Positions 58,776 to 64,000 of a stretch of DNA of 64,000 bases are shown here, in pieces. Numbering within the stretch: position 1 is the stretch's first letter; every line of letters starts with the position of its first letter. The notes beneath the pieces are model-generated. The model was not told the origin of the DNA, made no database searches, and saw nothing but the letters and a program-made list of their open reading frames with translations. Origin of the DNA: Papilionanthe hookeriana x Papilionanthe teres. Taxonomy: Eukaryota > Streptophyta > Magnoliopsida > Asparagales > Orchidaceae. The stretch is from positions 138,061,665-138,125,664 of the forward strand of contig CM040424.1 of the NCBI GenBank assembly GCA_022702705.1. Direction: 5' to 3'. The translations under genes were made by a program, and so were the position numbers.

Positions 58776-59515
58776 CTTCAGACCCACTCAGGCACCTTAG
58801 CTACATCTGATCGAAAAATCTTTTGTATAAGACATTGTTTATTAAGGCGTACGACAGAGTTCTTTTCTTGATCTGATGGGCTACTGACTTGTTGTTTGGT
58901 AAATTTTCCATTTATAAATAATCTATTAATGGCTGCAGCCCATCTTCTGTAGTTTCTGTAACTGCTACAATTGTTTCTTCGTTTACTAGTCTGTGCAATG
59001 TATCTATGTCAATTTGTGATAGGACTTGTTATCCCTGAACTATTACTTCAATAGAATCTTCCCACGGACATGCAAATTCCTTTGCAAGTCAGGCCAAATC
59101 ATCTGCAAGGGAGTTCTCTCTTCTAGGAATCTTATATATTGTCACATTAGGAATCTACTCCAATAACTTCATTGTATACTGAAAGTACTGCTCGAGTTTG
59201 GGTTTCAAAATCTTGTACTGCTCCACAACCTGTTGTATGATCAATTGCTAGTCACCGTAGATATTGACATCAGTTACACCCATATGAATGGTCAGCTCTA
59301 ATCCAATTATGAGGACTTTGTATTCTGCTTCATTATTAGTACATGACTTTGTTAAATGGTAGGAGTACCTTAACATTCACCGCTCTGGTGTTATAAAGAT
59401 TAGTCAGATTTCTGCCTTACTTGGCACTATTGTTTGCAATTCTTTGTCTCTTTGTGCGGATGACGCTCCGTCGAAGTATAATTAACAAGGTCAATCATCG
59501 AGTCTTCTAAGTTCA
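58776..59515 (-). pseudogene. Second (archaeal-type) RNase H region of the AlkB-bearing element
   Basis: Highly decayed, but recognisable from the sister copy: KILKPKLEQYFQYTMKLLE (near 59190), IPNVTIYKIPRRENSLADD (near 59120, keeping the Asp lost in the other copy), LAKEFACPWED, then the linker LVNEETIVAVTETTEDGLQP and VAHQIKKRTLSYALINNVLY (near 58870). Multiple stops. Confidence 0.72.
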
Positions 59516-59519
59516 TTAT

Positions 59520-59985
59520 CTATTCATTTGAAAAATCATCGTTGAGAGGAGATTCTGCTGGTAAAGGGTGCGCTGCATTGAAGTTTACTAAGACTTGTCT
59601 TTTTACGACACAAAGTGGAATGAAAGTTATATTAAATTGCAATAATATCATTGACCACCTGGCTAACCTATCAGAAAGCATTGGACAGGTCGTCAAGTAT
59701 TGCAATGGATTAAACTTTGAAATTAGGTTGACCTTCCGAAAGAGCATGTAGTGCCTGAGCTTTTGAGCGGTGAAGATCAGGACAAAACAATGCTTTTCAA
59801 TAGGAGGATATTTCACTTCCGTCAGAATTAGATGACGACTTAAGTAGTAAAGAGTATTTTCTTTACCCTGATCATTAACCTGGGCTAGCAGGGCTCCAAG
59901 GAAATCATCTAAAGCCATGGTGTAAATTACCAATATTCTAACTGAGATTGGGGCTACTAAGACAGAAGGTGTCATTAAATATTGT
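59520..59985 (-). pseudogene. Ty3/gypsy RNase H of the AlkB-bearing element
   Basis: Open for 151 codons: PSVLVAPISVRILVIYTMAL, DDFLGALLAQVNDQGKENTL, YYLSRHLILTEVKYPPIEKH, LIFTAQKLRHYMLFRK, FNPLQYLTTCPMLSDRLARW and FIPLCVVKRQVLVNFNAAHP. The first Asp (ALDD) and Glu (PIEKH) of the active site are present. It retains the N-terminal part that the copy at 22669-23077 has lost. Still a fragment of a broken polyprotein. Confidence 0.88.
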
Positions 59986-60436
59986 TTAATGTTTTCGAAG
60001 GCATGTTAACATTTATCGTCTGAAGTAAACATGGAATCCTTCTTAACCAAAGCAGAGAAAGGCTGACACCCTCTTGACATATTTAAAATAAAGCATCGAA
60101 GATATGCTAACTTGCCTTAAAATTATCGTAGTTGCTTTAAGGTTTTAGGGGTGGCATTTCTAGGATAGCTTTAATCTTTTCTGGATCGATTTCAATTCCG
60201 CAATGTCGGACAACAAATCCTAAGAATTTCCCGTAGGCGACACTGTAGGTGCATTTCAAGGGATTCATTTAAGTTTAAATTTTCGTAATCGCTCAAAAAT
60301 AATACTCAAATCATATAAGTGATCTTCTTTCAATTTACATTTAATGACCAAATCAACTACATAACATTCAACTTAGTTTTGTATGAGGTCATTAAAGATC
60401 ATCGTCATTGATCCTCGACGAATATACATGTACTAA
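59986..60436 (-). pseudogene. Reverse transcriptase C-terminal part of the AlkB-bearing element
   Basis: Follows FNDLI with the active site as VECYVVDLV (YVDD changed to YVVD), then CRLREILRICCPTLRN in a shifted frame, KLAYLRCFILNMSRGCQPFS and ALVKKDSMFTSDDKC. Numerous stops. The N-terminal RT, protease and gag are not seen, because an Athila LTR begins at 60437, five residues upstream of the palm motif; the rest should lie beyond the right window edge. Confidence 0.85.
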
Positions 60437-62162
60437 TGATTTGAATATGAAAATTATGATTTTATAATATGAGATACTACGCAAGTATACGTATCGTTTA
60501 TCAAGTAATATAGGACTTTCTAATTAAGCCCCGAGATATCGAACCCACAGGGAAATGTAAAAATTTTTTAAAGAAATAAGAAAATTATATTTTTACTTTT
60601 CAAATTACTTTTGAAAGTATGTTTTGATTCGTAAAGTCTGAAAGTTGTTTTTGGTATTTTTGATTTAAAGCTAAGCAGGAAATGAAAATTATCAAAACTT
60701 CCAAACACAATATAAAACACTAGGAAATAAAATATCTTTTTCTTTCTCTTATAAAGCAGTAATAATTATGAAAGTATTGTCGTGGAAGTATTTAAATTTG
60801 TTGTGACAAATAGGAGCAAATTTATTCTTTACCCTACTTGGTTCTATAAAGAACATTGGTTAATTTGTAATTTTAAGATTTTGAACATGGTTAGGCAGGG
60901 AAGATACCAGCTCTCACTCTAGAGTTCCCTCGATTCCCTACACCTGGGGGCTAACTTCTCATAACAAAATTTAAAATGTCAAACCAAATTAGGGGGCTTT
61001 TATCCTATCACTCTAAAGACCTCTAATTTTACTCCCCATTAAAAAGATATCTCCTATTATATTTGCATTCAAGTATATGGACTTTAATTCTCACCCATAT
61101 AATTGCATGTGATTTATATCAATTATTGTTTGAGAAAATACCACATTGGATCTTACATAATCTCACAACAAATTTAACATCTTAACTAGCAAAATTAAGA
61201 AGTAAATTAAGTTCATGGAATTAAATCTTCACAACTTATTCCAACTTTAAACACTTGTACATTCCATAAAAATTCTACATAATTTAATTACTTCTTCATT
61301 TAAGAAAGAAAAAGATAAAGAAAACTACTCAGATCTCATGGAGAAAACACAAGCACACATTAATTTAAAAATGGAAATCATAAAGAAAACACAACAAGAA
61401 AAATCTAAATATAAAAATAGAAGTAAACGCTTATCTGAAAATCCTCTCTACAAGTCTTCGGAAGTTCCTTTGAAACTTGACTTTCCACAGGACAACACTA
61501 CAGAGGTTGGCGCCCAACTCTGTTGACTCCAGCTCTAACTTTAAACCTCAATAAGAACTAGATAAATGGATGAAAGAAAATTGGTGGAAAGAAGATTTCA
61601 CACCAACCCTTTCTCCTCTAAAACTAAACTAACTAAACTAAAATCAATAAAATACTGAAAGTAAAACTAGGAAAATCTCTTTGAAAATAGAAGATGAATC
61701 TGAAAATTAGAAAAGACTCTTGGAAACTAGACTCTCTAAAAAAATCTTAGACTCATTACATGACATAAGTTTAACAATAACCCAAAAGGTGCCTTGGTGT
61801 CTCTTCAAGTTATGTTCCGATTCAACGTATCCACCAAAAGATGCATCACTTCATTCAAATTTCCCTCCCATGGGAAGTTAAGGAAGTCACCACCAAAATT
61901 TGCTTCAAACACCCCTTGAAATTGGGTCCAAAAATGAAGAAAATTCGATTTTTAACTGTGGTGGCGCTTAGCCGCCAAAGTCCCATTTTTCATTTTTTTC
62001 ATTTTTGCCTCCAAATTTGACTCAATTTAGCTCCTTTCATCATAATCACTCATTTTCATTATACCTGCAAGAAAAAAATAAAATACCTTCTATTAAAGTG
62101 AAATATCTTCAAAAATAGGTATAAAAATTTGCATAGAAATACTATATATATTTGGTGTATCA
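60437..62162 (-). repeat. Athila LTR (3' LTR of an element leaving the window)
   Basis: Minus-strand LTR starting TGATACACCAAATATATATA at 62162, preceded by a polypurine tract, and ending near 60437 (TGATTTGAATATG on the plus strand). Shared with the other Athila LTRs: GATACTACGCAAGTATACGT, AGATACCAGCTCTCACTCTA, CCTCGATTCCCTACACCTGG and AGGTTGGCGCCCAACTCTGT. It is inserted into the RT of the AlkB-bearing element; the proposed left duplication (ACTAA) cannot be checked without the right end. The 62-codon ORF at 61338 is LTR sequence. Confidence 0.85.
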
Positions 62163-62182
62163 AAATCCCCCAAACTTAAAAT
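62163..62182 (-). other. Polypurine tract of the right-edge Athila element
   Basis: On the minus strand TTTTAAGTTTGGGGGATTT immediately precedes the LTR start TGATACACC, the classic primer for plus-strand synthesis. Confidence 0.82.
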
Positions 62183-63722
62183 GTTACTTGTCCTTAAGTG
62201 ATTCTTAATCACATAGAAAATTTTACCATGCAAATTATGTAATGAATTTCTTAGGAAGGTAACAAAATTTTTTTCTAGAAATGGAATAGTCAAATTTAGA
62301 AAAAAAAATTCAGTAATTAAGACCAACTTAAAGTTTAGAAAGTTCTTAGGTAAAGGAGAATGTAGAATATAGGTTTCTATCTAATTCAAAAATACTTGTA
62401 GATTCTCAAAATATAGGATTACACACTTATTTTTCTCACTTAAAAAATATTTATTTGAAAATAATTTTATTTACTATATTATAACTTTAAGCTTTAGATT
62501 TTCACAGAACTTATATCTTATACTTTGAGTATGGGACCAATTTTTTATTTGGCCCTTAAATCCTCAAGCTTCTCCTTCCTTTTTACATACTATTTTTCAC
62601 TTTTTTCATTTTTTCTTTTTCTTTTCTTTTTTTTCTTTATTTTTTTTATAAGGCAAGGATTAATATATCTGATAGGCTTTTAATGATTTTGAATTCCACC
62701 CTTCCGTTTAAAATAATGGTCTGATATAAATCTTTCACTTAAAAATAATAATAATATTATTTGAAAATTACTCCTCAATAAAAGAAATTTAAGCTTTGAA
62801 GAATAAAAGTCAAATCTTCTATTTATCCAAAAATGCAATAATTCTTACTAAAGATAGTTAAGCTATATTTAACACTTCTTTACTAAGAAAATTTTAACTT
62901 TAAGTTTTTCATTATTACTATAAATTTTAACTAAATTCTTTTATTCATTTCTATATTCAAAATTTTGTTCCCTTAATATAACTTCATATACATAAGTTTT
63001 TTCAATAAAAAATCAAATTAATTTTAAGTATTCTTGAGAATAAATAAAATTTTAGGTTTCTAAAAAAAATTCTGTTTTTAAAATTCCCCCCCCCCAACTT
63101 TAATTTTTAGTTAGGATAAAACATTTAAGCATAAGAAACAATACATGGGTAGAATTAAAAACTAACAAAACATGCTTGCAGGAATCTTAATATCCTAAAT
63201 TTACAAGTATAACAATTTAAAAATAGGAGTAAAAGAAATCAAATTCAAAATTTTCAGTTTTTCATTAAATAGAAATTTTAAAATTTCAAAAGACTTCTAC
63301 AATAATGGAGGTTTTCAAAGCAAATACACACCAACTGAAAATAACTGAAATCACACCAATACTAGATAACAAATGGTAGTAGTAGATTTTGAAAATTTTT
63401 AAATAGGCAGTTTTTAAATTATAGTTTTTAATAGTGTTCCATATTCTCATCACAGTTTTGGAATGAAAATACACACTATAAAAACTCTGACATGACATAC
63501 ACAGTAAAACATTTACTATTACACATATATCACACAAAACAACATACAGAATATCAATCTGGCATAGATACATCTAAATATGCATGGAAAAAATAATAAT
63601 GCAACTATAATCAGCATATTACCAAATTTCTCATCACAAATACATTATCAAAATAAAACACAAGACATAACATACATCAATGCATAAACAAAAACTAAGT
63701 AACACATAAAAATAATAAATCC
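62183..63722 (-). other. 3' internal noncoding region of the right-edge Athila element
   Basis: About 1.5 kb of AT-rich sequence between the coding scrap at 63723 and the 3' LTR, as is usual for Athila elements. It contains pyrimidine runs (62570-62650) and a ten-cytosine run at 63086-63095, a second PPT-like GGGGGGGGGG on the element's coding strand. The ORFs at 62093 and 63286 (77 and 95 codons, minus) are Ile/Phe/Tyr-rich and show no known domain. Confidence 0.5.
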
Positions 63723-64000
63723 ACTAATCATCCTCATCATTATCATCGTCATGCTCATTCCAATCTTTGGATGGCACATAAGGTATATAGAATGGATGAG
63801 GGGGCATCTCAGCACTCATATCACCTCTAATCAATCTATCCAAATAATGCTCATCATGCTCATTCATCATGTTTTACAATATTTCTTTCCATATTATCCA
63901 TCTTACCATCCATGTCTCTAATATGCTCACGAGTAAGAATCACCTTCTTCAAAATCTTTCTTAACAAACCAGTATTGGAAGATCTGGCTCAATTCAAAAT
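63723..64000 (-). pseudogene. C-terminus of an Athila downstream (env-position/'plant transposon protein'-like) ORF
   Basis: On the minus strand the segment reads KILKKVILTREHIRDMDGK, MDNMERNIVKHDE, and after a frameshift EHDEHYLDRLIRGDMSAEMP, PHPFYIPYVPSKDWNEHDDD and NDEDD with TAG at 63723-63725. The acidic tail after a helical segment and the position upstream of the 3' UTR fit the C-terminus of the ORF that Athila elements carry after pol. Only about 90 codons lie in the window. The family assignment rests on position and style rather than on a diagnostic motif. Confidence 0.4.

Overview
The window is nuclear plant DNA made almost entirely of nested, decayed Ty3/gypsy LTR retrotransposons. 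I found no intact gene, no tRNA or rRNA gene, and no clear host gene apart from one captured domain. The plant assignment rests on three things: the two lineages present, Tat/Ogre-like (second 'archaeal-type' RNase H after the first, giant LTRs, TGGCGACTCC primer site) and Athila-like (FMDDFS reverse transcriptase box, TGGYGCCGTTG primer site); the very AT-rich LTRs; and the nesting typical of large plant genomes. The species cannot be told.

Layout. 1-3550: Tat-type LTR, minus (A). 3551-4832: plus-strand gag/protease remnant. 4833-~7905: plus LTR fragment (B). ~7906-11939: minus LTR fragment (C). 11940-20045: plus LTR (D), itself holding an Athila LTR (12691-14205), followed by a primer site and about 175 bp of leader. 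20224-38030: a minus-strand composite with the order LTR end (F), integrase to gag, complete 7.4 kb LTR (G), 3'-UTR scrap, LTR start (H), bounded by a 5-bp direct repeat ATCTC. 38036-39679: LTR start (I). 39680-60436: one old minus-strand Tat element, in element order (right to left) RT, RNase H, second RNase H, integrase, an extra ORF with an AlkB dioxygenase domain, a 3' UTR with a tandem array, a polypurine tract and LTR I. It is interrupted by a plus LTR (E, 51033-58087) inside the integrase and by an Athila element (40451-47019, duplication ACGAC) inside the array. 60437-64000: 3' LTR and downstream coding scrap of another minus-strand Athila element that leaves the window and cuts the RT.

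Most notable observation. Downstream of the integrase in the old Tat element, in the same orientation and without introns, lies a roughly 434-codon region (50216-48914). Its C-terminal half is a plant ALKBH9/10-type 2-oxoglutarate/Fe(II) RNA demethylase domain with HxD, distal His and RxxxxxR all still legible; its N-terminal ~160 residues are unrecognised. It now has frameshifts and stops, but its position, where an env-like ORF would sit, suggests that a retrotransposon lineage captured an RNA (m6A-type) demethylase. A plausible splice acceptor lies four bases before its ATG.

Other structure. The D/E LTR family carries a W-box-rich 80-bp array near its start and, behind the TATA box, arrays of 79-bp units; in E four exact telo-box motifs (AAACCCTAA) recur at exactly 79-bp spacing. 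All coordinates of truncated edges marked as approximate were found by eye from repeat-to-repeat comparison.
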